A stretch of 59,866 nucleotides of DNA from Gammaproteobacteria bacterium. Its GTDB lineage: Bacteria > Pseudomonadota > Gammaproteobacteria > SZUA-229. A program made the translations under genes and the position numbers. Below the pieces are notes generated by a model, which was not told the DNA's origin, did not search any database, and saw only the letters and a program-made list of their open reading frames with translations. The stretch covers positions 1 through 59,866 of the forward strand of contig JADGFA010000025.1 in the NCBI GenBank assembly GCA_016744065.1, written 5' to 3'. This document shows, one piece after another, positions 26,521-35,271 of the stretch; positions within the stretch are counted from its first letter, which is position 1, and every line of letters begins with the position of its first letter.

Positions 26521-27462
26521 TTATTTTTCATTATTCATATGCTGTTGTTGCCTGAGTATAAATTCGTCACTGGCATTATGTCCATTTTCAATCAAAATAT
26601 GGTTGCGTACGGCTGCCTCCACCATAACGGCCAGATTTCGCCCGGAGGCAACGGGTAATTTAATTTCTGTTACAGGCACTTCAAGTATTGTTTTAACTGA
26701 GCGAGAACCATAGAGCCTGTCTAGCTGTTGCTGGTCTTCGGGCGTCATTCTTTCCAGATGAATAAGTAATCTAAGGTATTTATTGGGTTTAATGGCATTT
26801 TCACCATACATGGCACGAATGTCCAGTACGCCCAGCCCTCTAACTTCCATAAAGTCTTTTAGTACTTCAGGGCAACTACCATCCAGTAAATTTGGCCCAA
26901 TTCGGGTAAATATGGGGGCATCATCAGCGATAAGGCGGTGCCCTCGGGTGATAAGTTCCAGGGCAAGCTCACTTTTCCCGATACTGCTTTCGCCGGTAAT
27001 TAATACACCACTCCCCATTACTTCCATAAAAACCCCGTGTATGGTGATTTTTTCTGCAAGTAGATCAGAGAGGTAAAAGCGAATTGAATCAATGAAATCT
27101 CCGCTATCCAGATCGGTCTGAAATAGAGGGGTCATTTTTTCATTTGCAAGTTGAATAACTTCTTCAGGAATGGTTTGTCCATTAGAGAAAACAATGCCTG
27201 CTGTGCGGCGCGAAAAAATTTCACTTAAAGAGCGGTTTGATTGTTGTTTAAGTTTACTGAGGTAGTGCCATTCTTTTTTGCCAATGACCTGAATTCTATT
27301 TGGATGAATTAAATTCAGGTGTCCAACCAGTGTTGATTGTTGATTAAGATGCAGGGCTTTTTTTATTGGCCGGGAGGCATGTGCTTTGCCTGCAAGCCAT
27401 TTTATATCTATACTTTTCTGTAAATAATGAAATAAATCCAGAGGTGTTATTTGTTCAGGCAT
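26521..27462 (-). CDS. hprK: HPr kinase/phosphorylase HprK
   Basis: Phosphorylates and dephosphorylates the serine site of HPr. Walker A G-E-S-S-I-G-K-S is at 157-164, H142 precedes it in I-H-G-V-F, and the signature E-V-R-G-L-G-V-L-D-I-R is at 206-216. The 313-residue protein is the full two-domain type. It follows ptsN by 17 bp, linking serine control of HPr to the nitrogen-type PTS. Confidence 0.95.
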   Translation of the reverse strand: MPEQITPLDLFHYLQKSIDIKWLAGKAHASRPIKKALHLNQQSTLVGHLNLIHPNRIQVIGKKEWHYLSKLKQQSNRSLSEIFSRRTAGIVFSNGQTIPEEVIQLANEKMTPLFQTDLDSGDFIDSIRFYLSDLLAEKITIHGVFMEVMGSGVLITGESSIGKSELALELITRGHRLIADDAPIFTRIGPNLLDGSCPEVLKDFMEVRGLGVLDIRAMYGENAIKPNKYLRLLIHLERMTPEDQQQLDRLYGSRSVKTILEVPVTEIKLPVASGRNLAVMVEAAVRNHILIENGHNASDEFILRQQQHMNNEK

Positions 27463-27479
27463 ACGGAATTAATCTGTGT

Positions 27480-27986
27480 TCAAGATGCTTCCTGATGGGT
27501 TTGTGCCCAGCCGGAAAGTTGAGTATAGAGTTCTTCACTTGTCTGACAGTCGCGTAATTGATTGCAAAATGATATGTCGCTAAACATCTTTGCGAGTGTA
27601 GCCAGGACTTGTAAGTGTTCGTCGGTGTAATGCTCGGGAACCAGTAAAGCAAATAATAAATCAGTAGGCTTTGCATCAGTGCTATCGAAATCAATGCCCT
27701 GATCGAGTTTAACAAAACAGCCCAGAGTCATGTTCAGATCGAATTGTGCATCATTTGAACCATCCTGTGATGGTGAAAACCGCCCATGGGGTAGAGCGAC
27801 CCCGTGGCCCAGGCCGGTAGAGCCCAGGCGTTCGCGTTCAATAAGTTGATGAAAAATATCTGTAGAGTCAATACTAGTTACACTTGAGCCAAGTAGTTGA
27901 CTGAGTGATTCAAGAGCACGTTTTTTACTCTTAATGCCAGAAAGGCAGAGTACTCGTTCAGGTGTAATTAGTTGATTAATGTCCAT
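27480..27986 (-). CDS. ptsN: Nitrogen PTS EIIA PtsN
   Basis: EIIA-Ntr of the fructose-type fold, 168 residues. The active H67 lies in G-H-G-V-A-L-P-H-G-R. In other bacteria PtsN phosphorylation state controls potassium transport and stress functions. It starts two bases after hpf's region ends, in the conserved rpoN-hpf-ptsN order, and is likely co-transcribed. Confidence 0.95.
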   Translation of the reverse strand: MDINQLITPERVLCLSGIKSKKRALESLSQLLGSSVTSIDSTDIFHQLIERERLGSTGLGHGVALPHGRFSPSQDGSNDAQFDLNMTLGCFVKLDQGIDFDSTDAKPTDLLFALLVPEHYTDEHLQVLATLAKMFSDISFCNQLRDCQTSEELYTQLSGWAQTHQEAS

Positions 27987-27988
27987 TG

Positions 27989-28318
27989 TTATTCTTCTTC
28001 CATGTCTACCGGTGGAATACTTTCTTTTTGGTGGTGGTCGGTTATTTTTTCTTTGTGTTTTTTAATCTGTCGGTCAAGCTTGTCTGTAAGGCTGTCAATT
28101 GCCGCATACATATTATCTTCTGTGCTTTCAGCAAAAATATTATTGCCTCGCATATTAACAGTAGCCTCCGCTTTATGGCGTACATTTTCAACTGTCAGGA
28201 TCACATGAGTATTTGTGACCTTGTCGAAATGACGTTCAATACGTTCCATTTTTTCATCTACATAGTTACGAAGTGAATCGGTAATTTCTATGTGGTGTCC
28301 AGTTAAATTGAGTTGCAT
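27989..28318 (-). CDS. hpf: Short ribosome hibernation-promoting factor HPF
   Basis: A 109-residue member of the HPF/RaiA family that binds the 30S subunit in resting cells. The start M-Q-L-N-L-T-G-H-H-I-E-I-T is typical. I chose the ATG at 28318, which has AGGAG seven bases upstream, over an in-frame ATG at 28366 that lies inside the end of rpoN. The C-terminal tail is acidic. It follows rpoN by 25 bp. Confidence 0.93.
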   Translation of the reverse strand: MQLNLTGHHIEITDSLRNYVDEKMERIERHFDKVTNTHVILTVENVRHKAEATVNMRGNNIFAESTEDNMYAAIDSLTDKLDRQIKKHKEKITDHHQKESIPPVDMEEE

Positions 28319-28343
28319 AAGGACTCCTAAGTGCAGTGTCTGA

Positions 28344-29867
28344 TTAAGCCAGACGTTTACGTTCATTTGAGGGTGGTATTATCATGGCTTCACGATATTT
28401 AGCCACAGTTCTACGCGCCACATTTATTCCCTGATCAACCAGTAAATTGGCAATTTTATTGTCACTTAATGGTTTTCGAGGTTCCTCTCCTTCTATCAGC
28501 TTTTTAATCATGGCTCGTATGGCCGTAGCTGAACATTCCCCACCATCTGATGTACCCACATGGCTGGAAAAAAAGTATTTAAATTCAAATACACCCTTAG
28601 GTGTGTGCATATATTTTTGTGTAGTGACTCTGGAAATAGTGGACTCGTGCAGTTCAAGTTCTTCAGCGATTTCACGTAATACCAGTGGCTTCATGCCTTC
28701 TTCACCGTAATCAAGAAAGGTACGTTGATGTTCAATGATTGAGGTCGCTACACGCATCAGAGTTTCGTTACGACTTTGCAGGCTCTTAATAAACCAGCGT
28801 GCTTCCTGCATGTTATTTTTCATAAAGGTATTATCGTCACTTTGTTTGCCACGCTGTATATATGAGGCATAAGTTGGATTAATACGTAGCTTTGGTGCGG
28901 TTTCACCATTTAACCTGACACTCCATCGGCCATTTGTTTTTGTAACGAATACATCGGGTATTACATATTGTGTTGATGAGTGGCTGATGTTACTACCGGG
29001 TCTCGGGTTTAATGATTGAATAAAACGAATGATATCAGCTAATTCATCATCTGTAATACGATTATAGCGTTTGAGTTTGGCATAATCATGGTTGCCAAGT
29101 AAGTCCAGATGGTCTTTTATAATTTGACGTGCTTTTTTCAGTACAGGGTATTCTTCTGTAGTGAAGTGTTCCATCTGTAATAGCAGGCATTCTTTTAAAT
29201 CACGGGCGCTTACACCCACTGGATCGAAATGTTGTATCAGGTGTAAAACAGCTTCAACTTCGTCCAGTTCTATTTCAAGGTCATCAACCAGGCTTAAATG
29301 AATTTCTTCTACTGTTTCCTGAAGGTAGCCATCTTCATCGATACCGTCAATGATGGCCAATGCGATGGTTCTATCTATATCACTCATTGTTGTGACAAGT
29401 AGCTGGTCTAACAGATGATCAATTAGTTTGCCATCAGAGCTGGACTGGTTTTCAAGAAACTCCCGTGCCTTGTCATCATCACCCGATATAGAAGAGCTGG
29501 CTGGCATTGGTGGTTCATAAATGTCTTCCCATTGTGAATCTACAGGCAGTTCATCGGGTATTTCCTGGGAATTAAGGTCGACATCCTGAGTGGTGGCATC
29601 ATCATGTAATTCTTGGTTGTCTTTTTCGCCTGCATTATCCTGTTTATTACTATCGGTATTGTCTATTTCGTTTTTTTGCTTGGTATCTTCAAGTGGGTCG
29701 GGTGTATTGCTTTCTTCTTCAACCTCCAGCATGGGGTTGGATTCCAGTACTTCCTGGATTTCAGTCTGTAATTCCAGAGTCGACAGTTGTAGCAGACGGA
29801 TGGCCTGTTGCAGCTGAGGGGTCATGGTCAGTGACTGGCCGATACGTAATTGTAGGGATTGCTTCAT
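28344..29867 (-). CDS. rpoN: RNA polymerase sigma-54 factor RpoN
   Basis: The 507 residues show region I (Gln/Leu-rich, L-R-I-G-Q-S-L-T-M-T-P-Q-L-Q-Q-A), an acidic region II (about 50-135), the core-binding and helix-turn-helix region III, and the RpoN box A-R-R-T-V-A-K-Y-R-E near the C-terminus that reads the -24 element. It heads the hpf-ptsN-hprK run. A -24/-12-like element lies just upstream (29927-29942), suggesting autogenous control. Confidence 0.97.
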   Translation of the reverse strand: MKQSLQLRIGQSLTMTPQLQQAIRLLQLSTLELQTEIQEVLESNPMLEVEEESNTPDPLEDTKQKNEIDNTDSNKQDNAGEKDNQELHDDATTQDVDLNSQEIPDELPVDSQWEDIYEPPMPASSSISGDDDKAREFLENQSSSDGKLIDHLLDQLLVTTMSDIDRTIALAIIDGIDEDGYLQETVEEIHLSLVDDLEIELDEVEAVLHLIQHFDPVGVSARDLKECLLLQMEHFTTEEYPVLKKARQIIKDHLDLLGNHDYAKLKRYNRITDDELADIIRFIQSLNPRPGSNISHSSTQYVIPDVFVTKTNGRWSVRLNGETAPKLRINPTYASYIQRGKQSDDNTFMKNNMQEARWFIKSLQSRNETLMRVATSIIEHQRTFLDYGEEGMKPLVLREIAEELELHESTISRVTTQKYMHTPKGVFEFKYFFSSHVGTSDGGECSATAIRAMIKKLIEGEEPRKPLSDNKIANLLVDQGINVARRTVAKYREAMIIPPSNERKRLA

Positions 29868-29926
29868 TATTTTAGATTAATAACTTTTTAATATTTTCCT
29901 ACAGTGTACTTTAAATTTTCACATTA

Positions 29927-29942
29927 AGCAGTAACTGTGCCA
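29927..29942 (-). promoter_or_regulatory. Candidate sigma-54 promoter upstream of rpoN
   Basis: On the minus strand TGGCAC (29942-29937) is followed, after AGTTA, by CTGCT (29931-29927), giving GG-N10-GC. The consensus is TGGCAC-N5-TTGCW, so only one of the -12 bases differs. Transcription would start near 29915, about 50 bp before the rpoN ATG. Confidence 0.45.
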
Positions 29943-30117
29943 TTGTGTTTTTTTATGGGCTCTTAAGAACAGTATAGCAACATATTATAAATATTCAGTA
30001 CAAAACTATGACTATTCAGTCTGTTGTTGTGGAGCCACATACTTTTGTTAAATAACAGAGGTTTATATTCGCAAACGCTTATTTTTATACCTTGATCTAA
30101 GGCAAAACAGGGGCACT

Positions 30118-30843
30118 TTACAGGCTAAAGTTTTGACCCAGATAAACGTCTTTTACCTGCTGGTCTTCTAAAACAACCTGCGGGCTACCTTCAGCAATTA
30201 CCTCGCCTGAGCTTAATATGTAAGCGCGCTCACAGATACCCAGTGTTTCACGGACATTATGGTCTGTAATGAGTACGCCTATATTTTTTTCAGTTAACTG
30301 CTTAATAATGCGCTGAATTTCCAGCACTGAAATAGGATCAACGCCAGCAAAGGGCTCATCCAGTAAAATAAATTCGGGTTCAGTTGCCAGGGCACGGGCA
30401 ATTTCTACGCGACGACGTTCACCACCAGACAGGCTGATGCCTGTGTTGTTGCGTATGTGGTCTATCTGTAATTCATCTAGCAGATTTTGCAGTAATAAAT
30501 CACGCTGTTTGTTATTCAGTTCGGAGCGAATCTGTAAAATAGCGAGAATGTTTTCGGCTACTGTTAGTTTACGAAAGACAGAAGCTTCCTGGGGCAGGTA
30601 ACCTATGCCCATTTTAGCGCGACTATGCATCGGTAAGTGAGTGATGTCCTGTTGATTGAGGAAAATGTGTCCCTCATTGACAGGGATTAGCCCCACCATC
30701 ATATAGAAACTGGTGGTTTTACCCGCCCCATTTGGGCCTAGTAGCCCGACAACTTCGCCGCTGTGTACGTGCATTGATACATCGTTAACCACTGTACGTT
30801 TATTAAATCGTTTAACCAGGTTTTCAGCGCGAAGAATATTCAT
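30118..30843 (-). CDS. lptB: LPS export ABC transporter ATPase LptB
   Basis: Cytosolic ATPase that powers extraction of lipopolysaccharide by LptFG. Walker A G-P-N-G-A-G-K-T is near 37-44, the signature L-S-G-G-E-R-R-R near 138-145, and Walker [13 protein letters not shown] near 158-169. The 241-residue length is typical. It follows lptA by 10 bp. LptF and LptG are not in the window. Confidence 0.96.
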   Translation of the reverse strand: MNILRAENLVKRFNKRTVVNDVSMHVHSGEVVGLLGPNGAGKTTSFYMMVGLIPVNEGHIFLNQQDITHLPMHSRAKMGIGYLPQEASVFRKLTVAENILAILQIRSELNNKQRDLLLQNLLDELQIDHIRNNTGISLSGGERRRVEIARALATEPEFILLDEPFAGVDPISVLEIQRIIKQLTEKNIGVLITDHNVRETLGICERAYILSSGEVIAEGSPQVVLEDQQVKDVYLGQNFSL

Positions 30844-30853
30844 ATATATTATT

Positions 30854-31384
30854 TTATTGAGTGTTTTCTTTTTGGGTTTCAGGGTAAATCGTTATCTTTA
30901 CTCTGGGAGGGGTGTCTATAGCAGGAGAGTTATGTTTACCTGCTTTTACGATATCATGAAGCGTGTCGTATATAATGTGCTCACTGCTAAAGCGGTTTTT
31001 GCTTTTTAGCAACAGCGCTTTTTCTTTAAGTTCCAGTATGCCTGTTTTTGCTTCATAGTTCATGATATGACTTTCAGCGCTTATTATTTCATTTAGATCG
31101 TTTAACTGATAAAAAGTGGCAGGTTTTCCATCGATATGTATTTTATAAAGGCGACCGTTTTTATTTTTAATAATAATTTTATCACCGGTAATTTTCATGC
31201 TGCCTTTGGAAATTTTGACATGGCCATTATAAATGCTCACATTGTTTTTTTCATTCATTTCAAGCTGATCTGCTTCAATATGTAAAGGCGCATCTTCATC
31301 AGTTGATTTTGCTAGTACATTAAAAGTGAAGGGCAGCATACACAGAAAAGTCAGTTGCAGACCTGATTTAATTAGTTGCTTCAT
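30854..31384 (-). CDS. lptA: LPS transport periplasmic protein LptA
   Basis: Periplasmic bridge protein of the Lpt system. A signal peptide (about 1-25) ending in V-L-A precedes the OstA/LptA beta-jellyroll with I-E-A-D-Q-L-E and the repeated strand pattern [18 protein letters not shown]. The 176 residues fit. It overlaps lptC by 17 bp. Confidence 0.93.
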   Translation of the reverse strand: MKQLIKSGLQLTFLCMLPFTFNVLAKSTDEDAPLHIEADQLEMNEKNNVSIYNGHVKISKGSMKITGDKIIIKNKNGRLYKIHIDGKPATFYQLNDLNEIISAESHIMNYEAKTGILELKEKALLLKSKNRFSSEHIIYDTLHDIVKAGKHNSPAIDTPPRVKITIYPETQKENTQ

Positions 31385-31925
31385 ATACTCCCCTGACCTG
31401 TGATTTTAATTTAACCACGCCCTTTGTATTATCCAGTATTAGCCCTATTGTATTTAATTCCGCTTCCGGTGTTTTTACCTGAGCAGCTAAATGTGTTTCG
31501 GCGATATGTGATTGAGTGTCTATTTTGAGATAGTCAGTATAGATAAAAAGTTCACTCTGTGTTTTTGATGCGCCACGGTGAATAATAACCTTATCATGCA
31601 GATAAAGAATGTTTTTCTGTTGTATGAAAATTGCCCGTGATGCCTGAAGTGTAATATTGTTTTCAGGTTGTGTAATATTTATAAAAGGTTGTTCAAGTTC
31701 TGCTTTACCATCGTTTGAGTAGTGCAGCATCTTTTTTGCTTTTAGAATGTATTCAGGCTGGCCCTGCAAGTCCATATTAGTGATAGAGAAATTTTCTAAA
31801 AAATAATCAGGAAAATTGCTATCAGACTCTTTATCTGTGGCAGGCTCCTTAGTGAGGTCCTGTAAAAACCAGAAGCTGCCAATGGCAATCATAATAAATA
31901 TAGCTAGCGTGATATAAGTTCGCAT
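31368..31925 (-). CDS. lptC: LPS export protein LptC
   Basis: Bitopic inner-membrane protein that receives LPS from LptFG and hands it to LptA. A single N-terminal membrane helix (about 5-21) and a periplasmic LptC domain are visible (M-D-L-Q-G-Q-P-E-Y-I-L-K-A near 52-64). The 185-residue length matches. Sequence conservation in this family is low, so position between kdsC and lptA carries much of the call. Confidence 0.92.
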   Translation of the reverse strand: MRTYITLAIFIMIAIGSFWFLQDLTKEPATDKESDSNFPDYFLENFSITNMDLQGQPEYILKAKKMLHYSNDGKAELEQPFINITQPENNITLQASRAIFIQQKNILYLHDKVIIHRGASKTQSELFIYTDYLKIDTQSHIAETHLAAQVKTPEAELNTIGLILDNTKGVVKLKSQVRGVYEATN

Positions 31926-31948
31926 ATGTTCTGAGGGATTGTTATGTT

Positions 31949-32476
31949 TTAAGCACTTATGTACGACTGTAACATATCATGTAATTTACCCTGTGCATCC
32001 AGTATCATTTCACATACATCGCGGCCAGCACCACAACCACCGTTATTTTCGGTAATCCAGTGAGCGTGTTTCTTGACGAATGAGTGCCCGTCCTGAACGC
32101 AAATAGCCAAACCGACTTTGCTCATAACTGGCAGGTCAACAACATCATCACCAACATAGGCTACTTGGCTATGCTTCAGGCCCATTTCTTTTATTAGCTC
32201 TTCATAGGCCGGTAGTTTGTGACGTTTACCCTGATAAATTCGACTGATACCCAGATCTTTAGCTCGGTGTTCAACTACATTGGATGATCGGCCTGTGATT
32301 ATAGCTACTTCAATGCCGCCATCCTGCAGCATACGCAGGCCGTGGCCATCTTTAGAATTAAACGCTTTATACTCCTGTCCATCGTCGCCTATAAAAAGCG
32401 CACCGGTGGTGAGTACACCATCGATATCAAAGATGACCAGTTTAATTTTTTTTGCTTTTTCCAGTATGTCCTGCAT
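31949..32476 (-). CDS. kdsC: 3-deoxy-D-manno-octulosonate 8-phosphate phosphatase KdsC
   Basis: HAD-family phosphatase that yields Kdo for lipid A. Nucleophile motif F-D-I-D-G-V-L-T near 16-23, threonine motif I-I-T-G-R-S near 59-64, and Y-V-G-D-D-V-V-D-L near 107-115 are clear. It is the stand-alone 175-residue tetrameric type without a cap domain. Confidence 0.96.
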   Translation of the reverse strand: MQDILEKAKKIKLVIFDIDGVLTTGALFIGDDGQEYKAFNSKDGHGLRMLQDGGIEVAIITGRSSNVVEHRAKDLGISRIYQGKRHKLPAYEELIKEMGLKHSQVAYVGDDVVDLPVMSKVGLAICVQDGHSFVKKHAHWITENNGGCGAGRDVCEMILDAQGKLHDMLQSYISA

Positions 32477-32555
32477 TATGCTTTATCCTGTTATTTCTTC
32501 ATAATATGTGAGGTTATTTTCACATTAGAATAGAAGGGGGGAATTTAAATTCAAT

Positions 32556-33542
32556 TTATACTACACCTGCACGTAATAAGTCATGCATATTGAGTGCGCC
32601 AATTAATTTATTGTTTTCATCAACCACTAACATGGCATTAATTTTATTCTGTTGCATTTCAGTTAGCGCTTCGGCAGCCAGAAGGTGCGCGCGAGTTGTT
32701 TTGCAATCAGGGGTCATTACATCTTTTATAATGGCTTTATGTATATCAATGTTCTTATCGAGCGTACGGCGTAAGTCACCATCGGTATAGATGCCTGATA
32801 CGTTTTGATTATCATCTACAACACCGGTCATGCCCAGGCCTTTTTCTGTCATGACGAGCAGGGCATCACGTAAAGTTTTGTTTTCATGTATCAGGGGTAT
32901 GGCATCCCCAGTATGCATAATATCCTTTACATGTAATAACAGGCGGCGACCCAGGCTTCCTCCAGGGTGTGACAGGGCAAAGTCTTTTTCGGTAAAGCCC
33001 CGTGCATCTAATAAAGCAACTGCCAAAGCATCACCCAGAACCAGGGCAACGGTGGTGCTCGAAGTCGGTGCTAATCCAAGAGGGCAGGCTTCTTTTTCTA
33101 CGCCCGCATGTAAATTAATATCGGCTTCTATTGACAGGGTGGATGAGCGATTGCCTGTGATGCTGATCATGGGCACAGATAAACGCTTGAGAATAGGAAT
33201 AATAGTGAGTATTTCACTGGTTTCGCCTGAATTGGAAAGCGCAATAACCACATCTTTAGGCGTGATCATGCCCAGGTCGCCATGACTGGCTTCACCCGGA
33301 TGAACAAAAAAGGCAGGTGTGCCTGTGCTGGCCATAGTAGCGGCGATTTTATTGCCAATATGACCGGATTTACCCATGCCAATAACGACAATACGACCTT
33401 CACAGCCCAGCATTAGTTTGCAGGCGTTTACAAAGTGATCATCAATTTGATTTCTGAGTGCATCTACGGCGGCTAACTCTGTATTAATTACCGCAAGACC
33501 TAATTTTTTAATTTGTTCAGGGTTTGTTTTTTCCAGATTCAA
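32556..33542 (-). CDS. kdsD: D-arabinose 5-phosphate isomerase KdsD
   Basis: Makes arabinose 5-phosphate, the precursor of Kdo. A SIS domain (about 40-180, with G-M-G-K-S-G-H-I and S-N-S-G-E-T-S-E) is followed by two CBS motifs (about 205-328). Length of 328 is standard. It begins the kdsDC-lptCAB run, 24 bp after the cation antiporter gene. Confidence 0.96.
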   Translation of the reverse strand: MNLEKTNPEQIKKLGLAVINTELAAVDALRNQIDDHFVNACKLMLGCEGRIVVIGMGKSGHIGNKIAATMASTGTPAFFVHPGEASHGDLGMITPKDVVIALSNSGETSEILTIIPILKRLSVPMISITGNRSSTLSIEADINLHAGVEKEACPLGLAPTSSTTVALVLGDALAVALLDARGFTEKDFALSHPGGSLGRRLLLHVKDIMHTGDAIPLIHENKTLRDALLVMTEKGLGMTGVVDDNQNVSGIYTDGDLRRTLDKNIDIHKAIIKDVMTPDCKTTRAHLLAAEALTEMQQNKINAMLVVDENNKLIGALNMHDLLRAGVV

Positions 33543-33566
33543 TTTTTAGGCTCCTCCTAATATTTT

Positions 33567-34589
33567 CTATGCTGTGGCACTAAAGTATAAAACGACTTCA
33601 TAGGCAATAAATATTGTTAGTAAAATAGAGCCCTCAACTCGGGTGATTTCCCCCACATTGTTTCGCCGCCCGAATGCCATAATAAACATAATTACCGTCA
33701 GGGTCACCATCAGGGGTAAATCTCGGCTTAGAACACCATCTGCAAGTTCCGCAGGGTTTATAAGCGCGGCGATGCCTAATACGCCTAGAGTATTAAACAT
33801 GTTTGAGCCGATGACATTACCCAGAGCAATATCATGTTCACCTTTGCGGGCACTCATAATTGAAGCAGCCAGCTCAGGCAGGCTGGTGCCAATAGCGACA
33901 ATGGTCAGGCCGATAATTAAATCACTTACACCAAATGCAGTTGCGATATTGATGGCACCCCATACCAGTATCTTAGAGCTGAAAAGCAGCAGTGCAATAC
34001 CGGCCAGCAACAGCCAGATTGCTTTCTTCATTGGTATGTTGTCAGGAATTTCCTGATCAAATTCTGAGCTTAAAGGGTCTATCTCACATTTATCATCCGT
34101 AGCGCATTTTCTTTGTTGCAGTGCCTGGTAAACAATCCAGCTCATTAAGGCAAATAACAGCGTAATCATTAAAATACCGTCCATTGTATCTAAGGCATTA
34201 TCAGTCGCCATTAATACAACCGCAAGCAGGGTCGCAGCGATTAACAGGGGATATTCTCGTTTAAGTATGCTTGAATGCACGGTTAACGGTACGATAATGG
34301 CAGTGACACCCAGTACCAGAGCAATATTGGTAATATTAGAGCCTATTGCATTACCTATCGCTAAACCGGGGTTGCCGCCGTAGGCTGCGATGCTGGCCAC
34401 CAGCATTTCTGGAGCAGAGGTACCAAAGCCGACAATAGTCAGGCCAATAATCAGGGGAGATACTCCCAGATTGCGAGCGGTGGCAGATGCGCCGATAACA
34501 AAAAGGTCGGCACTCCAGATTAGTAGGGCAAAGCCCGCGAGAATAGCAATAAAATCGATTAGAATAGGCACGGATACTTTCAGTTTCAT
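33567..34589 (-). CDS. yrbG: Calcium/sodium antiporter of the YrbG family
   Basis: A 340-residue inner-membrane CaCA exchanger with ten hydrophobic helices in two inverted repeats. Both alpha repeats are clear: G-F-G-T-S-A-P-E-M and G-N-x2-G-S-N in the first half, and A-I-G-T-S-L-P-E-L and G-N-V-I-G-S-N-M-F in the second. I took the Met at 34589 because the extra 20 residues from an ATG at 34649 are not membrane-like and would overlap the divergent gene. yrbG upstream of kdsD is the E. coli order too. Confidence 0.93.
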   Translation of the reverse strand: MKLKVSVPILIDFIAILAGFALLIWSADLFVIGASATARNLGVSPLIIGLTIVGFGTSAPEMLVASIAAYGGNPGLAIGNAIGSNITNIALVLGVTAIIVPLTVHSSILKREYPLLIAATLLAVVLMATDNALDTMDGILMITLLFALMSWIVYQALQQRKCATDDKCEIDPLSSEFDQEIPDNIPMKKAIWLLLAGIALLLFSSKILVWGAINIATAFGVSDLIIGLTIVAIGTSLPELAASIMSARKGEHDIALGNVIGSNMFNTLGVLGIAALINPAELADGVLSRDLPLMVTLTVIMFIMAFGRRNNVGEITRVEGSILLTIFIAYEVVLYFSATA

Positions 34590-34601
34590 TAAAAGAGCGC
34601 A

Positions 34602-35066
34602 ATGATACACGATAAAGCAATAAGAGTGGGGGCGTGCGATTGGGATCACGCATGTTGGCAGGAGGACTTTTATCCGGGTGACTTGCCCGTTGACTGGCGT
34701 TTAAGTTATTACGCAAATGCATTTTCAGCTGTGCTGGTGCCAGAAGTGCGCTGGCGGGCAGAAGGTGTCGATTTTGAGCAATGGGCAGAGGATGTACCTG
34801 ATGGTTTTCGTTTTTATTTTTTAACCTCGGGTTTAGATATTGATAGTGAAAATATTACAGATGCCCTGGGGGCGTTGTTTGCTGGTTTTGTAGAAATTGA
34901 AAAACACACGGATATTGCTTTTATCTGCTTTGCAGATAAAAGTTTACGTGAGTGGAAAAACTGGTTATCAGGAAAGAATTACAATGCTATATTTTTAATG
35001 GATGAAAATTTAAATGGCGGGCAATTGTCTGATTTTCAGTCGCTTGTTGAGTTGTTAGGTATGTAA
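34602..35066 (+). CDS. Short DUF72-like protein, 154 aa
   Basis: The N-terminal half resembles DUF72 proteins (R-V-G-A-C-D-W-D-H-A-C-W near 8-19, F-Y-P-G-D-L-P, L-S-Y-Y-A-N-A-F near 34-41, and W-A-E-D-V-P-D-G-F-R-F near 61-71). DUF72 members usually have about 240-300 residues, so this is a shortened version missing part of the barrel. Function of the family is unknown. It starts only 12 bp from yrbG, transcribed away from it. Confidence 0.65.
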   Translation: MIHDKAIRVGACDWDHACWQEDFYPGDLPVDWRLSYYANAFSAVLVPEVRWRAEGVDFEQWAEDVPDGFRFYFLTSGLDIDSENITDALGALFAGFVEIEKHTDIAFICFADKSLREWKNWLSGKNYNAIFLMDENLNGGQLSDFQSLVELLGM

Positions 35067-35154
35067 AATAGCAGGCTTTAGTTTAATGAAGCAGAATACG
35101 CCGTTAAATAATTGAATCTGTTTGCGTGAATCAGGTCATAGTATTTGCTGTTTT

Positions 35155-35188
35155 GTCTGTTTGCTACTGAAACAGACTTGTATATAGT
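35155..35188 (+). promoter_or_regulatory. Candidate mla promoter with overlapping inverted repeat
   Basis: TTGCTA (35161-35166), 16-bp spacer and TATAGT (35183-35188) form a plausible promoter for the mla operon. A perfect 8-bp inverted repeat GTCTGTTT/AAACAGAC (35155-35162 and 35170-35177) overlaps its -35 and spacer, in a position suited to repression. Alternatively the repeat is a weak terminator of the preceding gene. Confidence 0.38.
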
Positions 35189-35271
35189 AGGGGGCTTGTC
35201 AATATAACGTTATGTAAGGAATCAGGGCTATCTCAGTTAATCAGTCAGATATTATCATCAAAATTCGTGGT

